Source of the DNA: Lagopus muta
Lineage: Eukaryota > Chordata > Aves > Galliformes > Phasianidae
Assembly: GCF_023343835.1 (NCBI RefSeq)
Contig: NC_064443.1
Location: forward strand, 9,424,001 to 9,488,000
DNA length: 64,000 bases
Reading direction: 5' to 3'
Of the stretch, positions 15,243 to 42,732 are shown one piece after another (the first letter of the stretch is position 1; each line of letters begins with the position of its first letter). Below the pieces are notes generated by a model, which searched no databases, had not been told where the DNA came from, and saw only the letters and a list, made by a program, of their open reading frames with translations. The position numbers and the translations under genes were made by a program.

Positions 15243-15550
15243 TGCATGGGAAATAAATTTTCAGAACTTCTTATACTTTAACTGACCAACCTGTGGCTGC
15301 AGTTCTTGCTGCACCTCTGGGCACAGGATCACTGAATCACTAAGATTGGAAAAGACCACTAAGATCACTAAGTCCAGCTGCCAGCCCACCTGAACCTCCC
15401 ACGGGGCATCTAGATGCCACTCACTCATTACTACTTGTCCTACTGCTAGTTACCTGTGAGGCTCATACCTGACACTAAGGAGACACCAGCACTGAAGATG
15501 CATGGGAAATGACTTTTCAGAAGTTTCTGTACTTCAGCTGACCGACCTGT
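15243..15550. repeat. Imperfect ~52-bp direct repeat pair (15,243-15,294 and 15,499-15,550)
   Basis: Two copies of a segment beginning TGCATGGGAAAT and ending GACC(A/G)ACCTGT lie about 256 bp apart in the same orientation, with a CR1 fragment between them. They match over most of their length with scattered substitutions, so this is an old local duplication. It is too long for a CR1 target-site duplication. Confidence 0.7.
15325..15425 (-). mobile_element. CR1 LINE 3'-end fragment
   Basis: The sequence reads ATCACTGAATCACTAAGATT, then a degraded form of the CR1 tail (TTGGAAAAGACCACTAAGATC...AAGTCCAGC), i.e. the reverse complement of the CR1 3' end. It is short and 5'-truncated, as most avian CR1 copies are. 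It lies inside EEFSEC intron 1 between two imperfect direct repeats. Confidence 0.75.
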
Positions 15551-15979
15551 ACCTACTTCACATTGCCTGCAGCCACGATCCCCGCTGTGCCCTTAGCCAT
15601 GCACAGCCACCTCCCAGCTTTGGGCAAGAAACAGAAAAGTTCCTATTTTTCATCTAACAATGTGAACTTGCCTTAAACGAGCTCTAAAGCAAGCCAGAAT
15701 CAACTTCTCACATCATATACAAAGTCTGAAATGGAGCAAATTCCACTTAACGCTTCCAACGCTCCTGTGTTAGAGCTCAGAGCAGAAGAGCTCGCCGTGT
15801 GCACGTCCAGCAGGTGCAGCACAGCTCCAAGCACAGGGCGCAGCGCACTGCGGCACGGGGAAAAGCAGCAGCTGCCCTTACAAACTGCAGGCGGGGTCTC
15901 ACAGGCAGGAAAATTTTCATTCCAGAGAAGTGAGCAGAGCGGAGCCGAAGGAAGTCGCGCTTATCCGCGAGCGTAGGGT

Positions 15980-16520
15980 TAATCTAAGGGGCAACGGGGG
16001 CGGTGGGGACCCGAGTCCCACCCTCAGCGGCACCAGCGGGGAGCCCCTTACCGCCGATGATGGTGCGGATGAGGGAGGCGTGCCCCGGGCAGTCGACCAA
16101 CGTGAACTGCAGCTCGCCGGGCCCCGGGCCCAGCTGAGGCGGCAGCGCGGTGCGCAGGCAGGAGAAGCCCAGGTCCAGCGTGATGCCCCGCGCCCGGCTC
16201 TGCGGCGCCCGGTCGAAGGCGGCGGTGGAGCTGGTGGTGCTCAGCGCCCGCGCCAGAGCCGTCTTGCCGCTGTCGATGTGGCCCAGTACTCCCACGTTCA
16301 CGTTGAGGACACGGGGCGGCGCGGAGTCGGCGGCCATGGCGGCGCTGCACCCGGGCGGTCCGTCCGCACAGCGCCCCTGCGGCAACGCGCATCCCGCCGC
16401 CACCGTTCCGCGCTGCCCCGGCCCGAGCCTTCAGCTGCAGCTTCAGCCTTCCTCAGCCTTTAGCCTGCGCCGGCCTCAGCCCCTGCGGCCAAGGACAGCC
16501 ACGCACTGGTGCCGCTCGGG
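15980..16520 (-). promoter_or_regulatory. EEFSEC: CpG-rich promoter/first-exon region of EEFSEC
   Basis: Base composition changes sharply here to GC-rich sequence with many CpG dinucleotides, in contrast to the AT-rich flanks. It covers coding exon 1 and about 180 bp upstream of the ATG. No TATA box is evident, which fits a housekeeping CpG-island promoter. The transcription start cannot be fixed from sequence alone. An out-of-frame upstream ATG lies at 16,390-16,392. Confidence 0.75.
16052..16337 (-). CDS. EEFSEC: EEFSEC coding exon 1 (selenocysteine-specific elongation factor, N-terminal GTPase part)
   Basis: This is the first coding exon of the GTPase that carries Sec-tRNA(Sec) to UGA-Sec codons with SBP2 and the SECIS element; it acts in the cytosol. 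It encodes residues 1-95 plus one base of codon 96. Visible motifs are the P-loop GHIDSGKT (19-26), the switch I segment RGITLDLG (50-57, with Thr53) and the G3 box DCPGH (82-86). The start is the ATG at 16,337 because it lies in a near-perfect Kozak context (GCCGCCATGG) and the N-terminus then matches the family. The exon ends in a consensus donor (GGCG|GTAAGG), as expected after the IIGG motif. The remaining GTPase motifs, beta-barrels and C-terminal domain are absent from the window, so the gene is cut by the left edge. It is head-to-head with RUVBL1. Confidence 0.95.
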
Positions 16521-16571
16521 CTAAAATCTGGCTTCACAGTTGCCCAGACATCGTGAAGTCAAACGCAAAAA

Positions 16572-16643
16572 GCAGGTCAAGATCTGGGTAATTCTCTCCC
16601 TTCCTTTTTTAAAAGGAAGAGAATTACCTGGATCTTGACCTGC
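16572..16643. repeat. 72-bp near-palindrome (imperfect inverted repeat, almost no loop)
   Basis: The left arm starts GCAGGTCAAGATC at 16,572 and the right arm ends with its reverse complement at 16,643. The arms stay alignable over about 32 bases with two mismatches and a 3-4 base bulge, meeting at an oligo-T/oligo-A centre. It lies about 235 bp upstream of the EEFSEC start codon. It could extrude as a cruciform or be the relic of a small inverted-repeat transposon. Origin unknown. Confidence 0.8.
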
Positions 16644-16652
16644 TTGACCTTA
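16636..16652 (-). promoter_or_regulatory. DR3-type nuclear receptor half-site pair (AGGTCA-agc-AGGTCA)
   Basis: On the minus strand two perfect AGGTCA half-sites are spaced by three bases, the arrangement preferred by VDR/RXR. The outer half-site is preceded by TTA, which also fits an ERR-type extended half-site (TNAAGGTCA). It overlaps the right arm of the palindrome, and another AGGTCA sits in the left arm at 16,574-16,579. Motif match only; function is not shown. Confidence 0.35.
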
Positions 16653-16861
16653 ACTTGCTCACTGATTTCTGGATTTGTGTAAATCCTCTTCCTGTAAGTA
16701 TGTTGTGTCGGGTGCCCCCTGAAAAGCTTACTTTGATGGGATTAAGAATGATCAAGATGAGTAACTGCACCAAAGAGCTGTCCTGCAAACCACCACCACC
16801 AATTATACAACCCACCAATGAGTTTGACAAGCATCCGAGTACTAAAAGCAGTAAAACTGAG

Positions 16862-17047
16862 CCAGAACGGGCAGCCCAGGGAAGTGGTGGAGTCATCCCT
16901 GAGGGTGTTCGAGAACCATGAGTATGTGGTACTGAGAAACATGGCTATGGGCATGGTGGGGGTGGGTTGGCAATGGACTTGGGGATCTTGGAGATCTTTT
17001 CCAGCCTCGATTGTATGATTCTATGGTTCTGTCATTCTGACATTCTA
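16862..17047 (+). mobile_element. CR1 LINE 3'-end fragment
   Basis: It contains the typical CR1 tail: a GGCAGCCCAGGGAAGTGGTGGAG-like segment (broken here for length), then a GGGTTGG/GATCTTGGAGATCTTTTCC segment, ending in the diagnostic 8-mer repeat (GATTCTATGGTTCTGTCATTCTG). It is plus orientation and 5'-truncated, in the EEFSEC-RUVBL1 intergenic region. Confidence 0.85.
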
Positions 17048-17064
17048 GTCAATGACTCAACGAT

Positions 17065-17085
17065 GGGGTTGGGGGGATAGGGGGG
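17065..17085 (+). repeat. G-rich tract (G4, G6, G6)
   Basis: Three guanine runs of 4, 6 and 6 are separated by 2- and 3-base spacers, just beyond the CR1 3' end. It may form a two-tetrad quadruplex. Low-complexity sequence, no known role. Confidence 0.5.
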
Positions 17086-20000
17086 AGAAAAAAAAAAGCA
17101 GACTTTCCTAGTGCACAGTGCTATTTGAAAACTATCTCCCTGAAGGAAAGACATGAACCCACAAAACTCACAAGGAGGGCTGCCAATATACTGAGCTAAC
17201 CAGGTTAATCGGTTTCGTTAGCAGCATAGTTCAGCCTGATGGGAGCTCTGTCATGGGAACTGAATCAAGCATAATGTCACTTTTCAGACCAAGTTCCCAG
17301 GCTTTGAATAGTTTCCTGTTAATCATAAGGCTTCTTAGCTTATGTACATTTCACTGCCCTAAAAGTCTCAAGCTGTTATATCAATACATACTTGCAAAGT
17401 TAATGGAAAGTATACTTTATTCCCACAAGAAAAGGCCCTACACAGTCATAATCCACACAGATATCCCTACATAATATTACATACAATTTAATTCTTTTTC
17501 AACATTAACTATTAGATAAGTTGAGAAGAAAAAGGTGCAAAGAGGTCCATCTCCCAACCAGAAGATGCATTATCCAGAATGGCATTATCCAGCAGTCCTC
17601 CCAACACATCTAAAATACCAGCTATTTTTCAACAAGCTTTGACAAAGCTCAGAAATCTTAAAAGTTTCTACAATTCCTGTAAAAACTGGGAGTGAGGTAA
17701 AGGAAATGCCCGTTTCAATGGCCCACACAATCTAACAGGCTATAGCAAGAGCTCAGGCATGACCAGTTTGCTTGGACTTCCAACTTACCAATAAAACAAA
17801 GACCTTTTGCTTTTGGTTTTGCTTTGACAGTAACCAAAGGGATACTGGACAAAACTCATGGGAAAAAATCGGTTTTGCTAAGATGTAATCAGGAAATATT
17901 AAAAAAAAAAAAAATCTGACCTGCAAGTAAGAGGGATATCAGATGGGAACTGTGGCTTATTCTTTTCCTTCCTCTAGATACAGAAAAGACTTGTAACTCA
18001 CTAGACAGAGAAGGCATTTGTCCTTGTATAGAAGGGAAATAACGTGTAAAGAACGTGCACTTAGTGGCGAAAAAAGATAAGTTTGCTCCAGTGTCCACAG
18101 TTTTGTTATCACTCAGAACATGCCTCTGTCTCCAGGAATTTATAGTCTGTAGTTCAGATTTGGCTATATATCACCTGAAGACACAGGTTTTTGCAAGATC
18201 TTGGTGCACATGGTACCTGTAAAATACACCAATAGCAAGGAGGAGGTATAACTGAGCTATGAACAATTTTATTCAGTGGTCCATTCTAGTTGTTTATAAA
18301 GTCTGCATAATTAATTAAAGATTTGGGAATTAAGAGATGTCATTTGTTAGGAGTCATCACTCCTTTTGCTTCGATGAGGAAAGATACGAAAAACCTTTCA
18401 GCTTCATTTGCAGGAAAGCAAACAAAACACACACACAGATATTTACCTTACTAAGACAGAAAGGAGATAATGGCAAAATTAAAGAATCTCAACTTCTTCG
18501 TGTTTTTCAATATCATCACGAAGCAGTCAGCATTTCTCTCTTATTCTTGTTTTCTCCTCAAAACTCCATTCCCCTTTCCAGTTCTTCCCTTCTGCACTGA
18601 ATTTCTTCCTTAAAAAGTGTTCACTTTAATTGCTAAAGTTTATGGACTCATGGGAGAAAGGGCAGGAAGTCAGACTTTTGGGATAGGGTAAAAATGTAAA
18701 GGTCATTCACACACTTACATACACGTACTCTTTCTCCCTCCAAAAATAATACACTATTTGACAGTTTCAGGATTCGGCATGTCCCACTGAAATTTGAAAG
18801 CTTATGTGAAACTAGGCCACGTCCTGTAACCTCAAACATTTAGACTAGGAAAACAGCTCTCCAGTCCCCAGCTCCCACTTCGGGTATCACATGACGTCTG
18901 TGCCAAACAGGAGACCTCAAACAGGGGGGAAAAGAAACGCTGGTAAAATCAGTTGATTAAACCTGGGGAATAACAGTTCAGACCTTTAGTGACAGGTATT
19001 ATTTTTTCTGTTTAACTGGCTAGTGAAATATTAAATTATACTCAAAGCACTCATAACATGAGATGGGCAGAATGGTCTAACAGCCAACTTATGTTCCACC
19101 CGGTGGCATGGGCAAAGGAGAAAGCTGACTCAAGATCTGTAGCAAAGTGTTACCCTTCCCCTGTAACAGATGTGTCAACTATTCAAAATCACAAAACTCA
19201 CGTTGAGACTCAGTATTTCCTCATACTGCTGCATCATAACACATCAGACATCAATTATCACAGATCATTTAAGCTATTTAAGTTCAGTCCTAAACTTTCC
19301 AGTAGTTCTACTTTACTCTTTCTGACAAATAAACAACTGATCCTGGGTGGTCTAAAGGATTGTTGTTTATTTTCCTTCACCCAAACGTACTTTCCTTTCT
19401 GCAACTGCAATTTCAGTACAATGTTCAAAGAACATGTGGAATGAGTAAAACAGTCAACACAATGAGATGTGCCAAACCATTCAGAGTTTATGAACAGTGA
19501 TGCTAATTTGAGCAAGTAAGAGGGAGAAGGTAGCTCTGCATCTGTCATGTAAACAGTTGTTTACTTTTTAACACGTATATATAGACAGAGAGAAAGAAAT
19601 ACCCACTTCTACTGCAAATACAAAGCCAACCCATTTTCATAATGATTTCTGTGTATCAGTACTAAAATTGTATCTTCATCATGGCAGCAGATGATGAGCA
19701 AAGATGATCCCTACCAGATTGAAGTTTTAGGCTCCAGTTCTATCTTTAAGACACCATATTGCTTTAGAGAAACAATTAGTCAGAAAAGCTTCCAGTTTTG
19801 TTTCCTTTCAGATAAGTAAGTGCTACTCACTTTTATCAGAAAATCTCTAAATAAATCAGTGTTTCTAATGCAGCATATCTGACCTTTACATCTCCTCTAA
19901 ATTATAATGACCACTAAATTATAATGACCATAATTTTCTATTCCTGCCATCTATATTCCTCTACACTGACTTTCACCAAAGAGAAATATATATAACTATA

Positions 20001-20754
20001 TCACTGCCCTCAGAGCTCCTCCAAGCCTTGTTAATTATTCTTCCAGAACTGGCAGAAACTTGAACTCTGACCAGACATACCCACAGCACTTGTGGCAGCA
20101 CAATGCACTAGAGAAATCAAAGTTGTATATTTGCTCTTTTACAGAAAAAAATGTCTGCAGCTCAGTACATATTAGGCATTTGTATTCTGTGACTAATATG
20201 ACCCTGGAAGGATGTATAGGGTCCAACAGTATACATACTTTTTTAATTATTTAAGGGATAGCTTGTATTTATTAGATTCAAAAATTCTTAGCTACAAGAG
20301 TTGAAATGAGAGGATATCCTTACAAAGGTGTTGAACTACATATGTCTGCAATTATATTGTGATTAGTTTTAAACTAGATTATGTAAATATAAACTGACAG
20401 AACAACTTAGCAGGAAAAAAAATAGCATTCTTTGCTGAATGACATTTACATCAAAACTAACGGAAGCTCTGTGATGAAAAGGGAATGAATGGCACATAAC
20501 AGTCTTCACCAGACTTCTGTGACCTGAGCCACAATGCCCACCCTTCCTTCCCAAAAGCCCTTCTGATGTTTTGGATCACCGCACAACTGCTTTGCAGCTC
20601 TCCCTGGCAGCCTGCAGCAGAGTTGTGGCAGCAGCTCCCGCAGCACCACACCACGTTAGCCCCTTAATGCTGAGCGTTAGGACACAGCCTTTATCATCAG
20701 ACATAATGTATTAGCAGGAAAATACTAAAATTAGCAGGTTCCTTCTTCTTAGAA
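17086..20754. other. EEFSEC-RUVBL1 intergenic sequence without recognised genes
   Basis: AT-rich single-copy-looking DNA with only short chance open frames on both strands. I see no exon-like frames bounded by splice sites, no RNA gene and no mobile element that I can name. One perfect 17-bp tandem duplication lies at 19,897-19,930. Confidence 0.6.
19897..19930. repeat. Perfect 17-bp tandem duplication
   Basis: The unit CTAAATTATAATGACCA occurs twice with no mismatch. This points to a recent slippage or duplication event. Confidence 0.9.
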
Positions 20755-20927
20755 AGAGTGGTGATGCACTGGCACAGGCTGCCCAGGGATTGGTAGAGCC
20801 GCTGTCCCTGGAAGTGTTCCAGAACTGTGCAGATGTGGCATGGAGGGATGTGGTCAGTAGGCATGGTGGTGTCAGTGGTTGGATTAGATGACCTTAGAGG
20901 TCTTTCCCAACCTTCACTATTCTATGA
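20755..20927 (+). mobile_element. CR1 LINE 3'-end fragment
   Basis: Recognised from GGCACAGGCTGCCCAGGGA, the CCCTGGAAGTGTTCCAG segment, and the tail GGTTGGATTAGATGACCTTAGAGGTC (quoted in parts) ending near ATTCTATGA. Plus orientation, 5'-truncated. Confidence 0.9.
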
Positions 20928-21149
20928 GTAACTCCAAAATCTACCAACAAGCCACTGGAGCAGTCAGCTCTGAAACCCTCCAAAATTTCACAGCATTTTC
21001 ACCCCAAGCACTGATGTACCATGTTAAGAGGTGCAGCAGCACTGCGGAGGAGCCCACAGCTGGCTGCCAGCGATGATGGTGGGAGAGCTGTTACATGAGG
21101 GAGCTCTGAGGGCGTGGAGCTGCCTGCCGAGATGATGCCTTTGAAAAGG

Positions 21150-21426
21150 TAGATAACTGCAGGACAAGGGGAAATGGTTTTAAGTTGAGGGAGAAAAGAT
21201 TTAGGTTGGATGCCAGGGGGAAGTTCTTTACTATGAGAGTGGTGAGGTGCTGGAACAGGCTTCTCAAAGGGTTGTTGATGTTGTTCAAGGCCAGGTTGGA
21301 TGGGGCCCTGGGCAGCCTGGTCTAGTATTAAATGTGGAGGTTGGTGGCCCTGCCTATGGCAGGGGGGTTGGAGATTCGTGATCCTTTAGGTCCCTTCCAA
21401 CCCAGGCCATTCTGTGATTCTGTGAT
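21150..21426 (+). mobile_element. CR1 LINE 3'-end fragment upstream of the RUVBL1 promoter
   Basis: Carries CR1 landmarks in order: the AGGGGAAATGG segment, AGATTTAGGTTGGATG, GGCCCTGGGCAGCCTGGTCTA, TGGCAGGGGGGTTGGA, GGTCCCTTCCAACCC and the terminal ATTCTGTGATTCTGTGATG repeat (none longer quoted). Plus orientation. It ends about 430 bp before the RUVBL1 ATG, directly beside the CpG-rich promoter. Confidence 0.93.
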
Positions 21427-21544
21427 GTGCTTTTTCCCTCAGTTCAGCAGCTTGGGAGGAAGCTGTTGTAGATGTACGGTATAAAAGGTGAAGTTAAAGC
21501 TTCAGATGCTGCCGTGGGCACGTGAAACTTAATTAACTGCTACA

Positions 21545-38871
<17,327 letters not shown>

Positions 38872-39290
38872 GCTTACATTAGATGCTTTGAAGTGGCGTT
38901 AACCCTTAGCCAGGGCTGGCTTAAATAAGAAATGTTAATGGTTTGTCTCTTTTGGGACTGGAAAAATATTTAAATGGTGGACTGCTTTGTCAGGCCAGAA
39001 TTAAATAGCAAGCGTTCCTATTGTATTGTCAGTGATAAGATGCTCTATGATACCTGTGTAACATCTTAGTCTCCATTTTATGAGTACCTGTGAAATGAAT
39101 AGCCCTGGAACCACCAGTGGTTTTTAGATTTCATTATGGAAGAGCTCTAACTGAAGCTGATGCTTAAGAACAGTCTATTTTCTTTATGAATACCCTTTTA
39201 AGATAGTTTCCTTTTACAGATGATGACTTTTTTTTTTGAATCAAAGTTTGTCTGAAGTGGTTTATAATAAAGTATTTCAAGAATACTGGT
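38872..39290 (+). other. RUVBL1: RUVBL1 3' UTR
   Basis: Short AT-rich sequence between the stop codon and the first good poly(A) signal at 39,266. The 3' end is inferred from the signal plus the usual 15-25 base distance. Confidence 0.65.
39266..39271 (+). terminator. RUVBL1: Poly(A) signal AATAAA of RUVBL1
   Basis: Canonical hexamer about 395 bases after the stop, followed after about 30 bases by a T/GT-rich stretch (TGTTTGTCCTG). A second AATAAA at 39,496-39,501 could give a longer isoform. Confidence 0.7.
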
Positions 39291-39944
39291 AGCTTGCCCA
39301 TGTTTGTCCTGAGTCCTGACTTCCTGACACACAGACAAGAGAGTTAGCAGAACAACTGTGAGAAAAGTTAGCCTGGAATTAAGGTTTGAAATTCTGCTCT
39401 GCACAGATTTTTATGAACTTTGCTTCAGTTGCTTTTTCACAAAGCGCGTTTCCTTCTGTTAGATGCAGATACTTTTAGTTCCTCACAGCACTCAGAATAA
39501 ACGCTTTAAAGTTTAAAATCTTGGACAAATCTGTGTAACATAAGTAGGTGATATAAGAAAAAACTCATTTTCGTTACTAACCTCGCATCTTTTACTACAA
39601 ACTTCAGTGATTTTAAACCATTTCGTGTTCACTTGGATTTAATATTGTTTTGATCACATTCTACATCACGGTCACGTGAAAATCTGTCCCATTCTTCAAG
39701 ATGAATTTTAGTACTGCCAGCCAGCCCTAATTATCTTCTGTGCTTTAAATAATCTTTCTACTTCATTCTCTACATCTGTAACGAAACAGCAGTGACAGAG
39801 ATATTCAATGAATGAATTTTTTTGTTGTTGATCTCTGACTACGTTTGGCCAAGGAGCAATCCTGCTTTCAAACCTGCAGGGACCTCTTTTACTGACTCCA
39901 AATGAACAAAGATAGCAAATATAGCACTAAATCGCTTCCCTCAG

Positions 39945-40012
39945 TGCCCCGTCTCCAGGGAGGCGACTCCACCGCTTCCCTGGGCAGCCTGATCACTTGG
40001 TGCCCTGCTCAC
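39945..40012 (-). mobile_element. Probable CR1 fragment
   Basis: Short match to the CR1 segment CTCCAGGGA...GACTCCACC...CCTGGGCAGCCTG in reverse orientation. The tail is missing, so the assignment is less sure. Confidence 0.55.
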
Positions 40013-40996
40013 ATGGAGGCAGAAGACCTGCTGAGGCAACGAGGAGTGGACTTTTGCAAGAAAATAAGGCCTTAATTACACATAGGGAAGGGAAATAACA
40101 GAAAAAACCCTGCAGCTTTCCAATCCTTCAACAGGGAAAGTTGACCACCCCTCCCCCATTTCTGCTTGTGCTGATGTCTGTACAACAAACAAGCCCCTGT
40201 GATGCCTCTGCAATGGTTCTGGAGGACTCCCCCCAGCATGCCATCTTTAACAGCCATTAAGTGTCTACCAAAGACATAAAGCTGTGATATAAAGGGAAAA
40301 TCCTTCTACCCTAAATGGCGAGCGAATGTTTATCTAGCCTATTAAGTGACGTCTGGCTGACTTATGGGTGTCAAAGCTTTGCCCATGAAAATAGTCTTTC
40401 ATATTACTGATAAAAATAGTTCTGCTGAAAGAATCACTACACCACACACAACAGCTACTAATGAAGGATCATAAGAGGAAAAAAACCACATACTTATTTG
40501 GCAGAGCCGCCCCTGGAAGCAGGAAGGAGCACACAGCCCACCAAAGAAGTTTGGGTATTAATACTGAATGTGAAAAGACAAAACATTATTTTAATTTTTC
40601 CCCCCTATTTCCCACAAAGGTTGCACTTCTTGCATTAATCTTCTAAGCGAAGTTTTTACGACCGATTGCCTGCACACTGTGAGAAGTTTCTCCATCCATT
40701 ACATGCAGGGAAACGGGCCCTGCTGGGTAGGAAAATATTTGTTACATCTTATCAGGGTGACACATAATCTAACAACAATTACAGCAAGCCCATATTTTGT
40801 ACTATTTCGGTTTCAACGTGAAAAATAGGTCTAATATTAAACCTGGGGTGGGTGGGGGTTATAGTAACCAGTTGAATATTATAAGCTGTGATTTCCTTCC
40901 AGCTACAAAGCAGTGCCACGCTTAGATCCTGCTCCAGAACCATGGGCACACATAAATCCAGCATGCAGGGGGCCAAGGCATTGCCTGCCACCAGCC

Positions 40997-41060
40997 AAGG
41001 TTGGAAGAGACCACTAAAAAAATCCAGTCCAACCATCAACCCATCACCACCATGCCCACT
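40997..41060 (-). mobile_element. CR1 LINE 3'-end fragment (first of an adjacent pair)
   Basis: AAGGTTGGAAGAGACCACTA followed by ATCCAGTCCAACCATCAACC and CACCACCATGCCCACT. Reverse orientation, abruptly ended by the next CR1 tail. Confidence 0.85.
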
Positions 41061-41062
41061 GA

Positions 41063-41130
41063 TAGAATGACAGTCATTGTAAGCTTGGAAAAGACCACTT
41101 AGCTCATCTAGCCTGACCATCAGACCCAGA
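41063..41130 (-). mobile_element. CR1 LINE 3'-end fragment (second of an adjacent pair)
   Basis: Begins again with a CR1 end (ATAGAATGACAGTCATTGTA), then TTGGAAAAGACCACTTAGCT and CATCTAGCCTGACCATCAG. Same orientation as the copy at 40,997, so one CR1 probably inserted beside or into the other. Confidence 0.82.
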
Positions 41131-41611
41131 CAGACCCCGATTCGGGGCAGGAAGCAGCAGTTTCAGTGAACCACTTTGGCCCAGCATTGTAGTGCAGAAG
41201 CAAGCATGAGCTTTGCCTGCTTAACATTTCATATATTTTAAAAGAGAAGACCCAAGTGCTCGGTGACAGCTCTGGGAACTGGCTACAGACTTTGCGTCCA
41301 GTCCAGGAGACATCTGCCAAACATGAGCTACTGCTTTGTTCGTGGCTGCAGCTGGGGGTTGCACTCTGCTGAAGTAGTTCCCCCAGTTCATTAAGATGTT
41401 TGCAGATGGGACCGAATTGCTCATAATCATCTTAGTGGAATGGTGCTACAGCAGCCAGATCGTAACCTGATTTCTTTGATGTGATTAAGGGACAATTCCA
41501 TCCCATTTGCAAGAGCTATGAACAAGCTACGACGTATCCAAGCTTTTCCATGACCATGAATATGATGTAAACATGACCTCATCCCTTACAATCATCATTC
41601 ACTTTGCAAAA

Positions 41612-41790
41612 GACCTCCAAGGCCACCCAGTCCAACCATCCACCTACCACCAACGCTGCCCACATCCCTCACAGCCACACCTCTGTGGTTCTTGAACACC
41701 TCCAGGGACGGTGACTCCATCCCTCCCTGGGCAGCCTGCTCCCATGCCCAACCACTGAGAAGAAATTCTTCCCAGTAACTTCAGTTGGTT
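41612..41790 (-). mobile_element. CR1 LINE 3'-end fragment
   Basis: Contains GACCTCCAAGGCCACCCAGT, CCAACCATCCACCTACCACC, TTCTTGAACACCTCCAGGGA and TCCCTGGGCAGCCTGCTCCC in CR1 order, reverse orientation, with the AAGAAATTCTTCC segment at its end. Confidence 0.9.
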
Positions 41791-42732
41791 CCCAGGTTGG
41801 ATGCCTGCTTTTTGCCTTCTCAATGAAGGCCACCACCATTCAGTTTTCGGAAACTGCACAGAACACAAATCCCCCCTTCCCAGCACAGTGCCTAACCCTC
41901 CCTGCTTCCTGCTGATACTTTGGGGTTTAGGATGACGGGCCGCAGAAACCAGCACCCTCTGCTTGTACAGACAAACCCCTTTGATCCAGATTTAGTCATA
42001 ATCCCCACTTTTATTAGGGTAAAAATAAAAACAGATGCAGATTAGTAAATCAATTGTAGGTACAAGTAAGCAAATAGAATAAGAGAATGGCTGCCAAATA
42101 CTAATGCTAAAGAATTTGAGCCCAAGGGCTTCGTCAGAGGGAGGGACCAACAACCGCAGCACAGGGCTGGGCAGCTGGGAAAGCTGCTGGAAACTGCGGG
42201 AGAAAACCACACTGGGGGATGTCACTGCTTATCCCTTGAATTAAAACAGACATAATCCTTAAGTGCAGCAGATACAAGCCTGCTGCTCTCCCCAGCACTG
42301 GGAAATGCCGCCCAGGGCTCCCTTCCTGACCCAGCACTGGAGCAATTGCTTGGAGAGGTGATCTCAAAATGGTGGCATCAGGGGATGTGGATGAAGGCAG
42401 GGAGAGAGGCCATGATGATCCCATGCAGGAGCATGGGATCCCTTGGGAGGAGGAGCCCTTGGGGTGCAGGAGCCCTTGGGGGTCGCATGCTGCAGTGCAG
42501 GGCTGGGTGCTGGCGCAGCCATAGGCAGTGGCTCAGAGCATTACCATGCCACCATATTTGGGCTGACACAAAGACATCTTCCAAACAGCAGGAGCCTGAT
42601 GGGTCACACCATGCACCGGGGGTACTGTGCCTGGAAGGCAGAACTTCTCCTGGGGGAAATGGAACAGTTGCCACACAGCTCTGAGGAGGAGAAGTTTGAG
42701 GATCAGGTCCAGCTGGATCCAAAACTGGAGTC

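Larger units (their letters stand above)
1..16051 (-). other. EEFSEC: EEFSEC intron 1 (5' portion), no exon recognised
   Basis: The sequence downstream of the exon 1 donor on the minus strand runs to the window edge. I looked for the next conserved EEFSEC segment (the part beginning AQIID after the G3 box) in the minus-strand frames and did not find it, so intron 1 is longer than 16 kb. Open frames here are short, have no recognisable domains and look like chance. Apart from one CR1 fragment near 15.3 kb, a short imperfect direct repeat, and homopolymer or purine tracts, I see no mobile elements. A large first intron is usual for this gene. Confidence 0.8.

Noticed and set aside
15930-16524. 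Open frames of 124-177 codons on the plus strand at the EEFSEC promoter
   Set aside because: They are antisense shadows of the EEFSEC exon in a CpG island, with low-complexity Arg/Ala/Gly composition.
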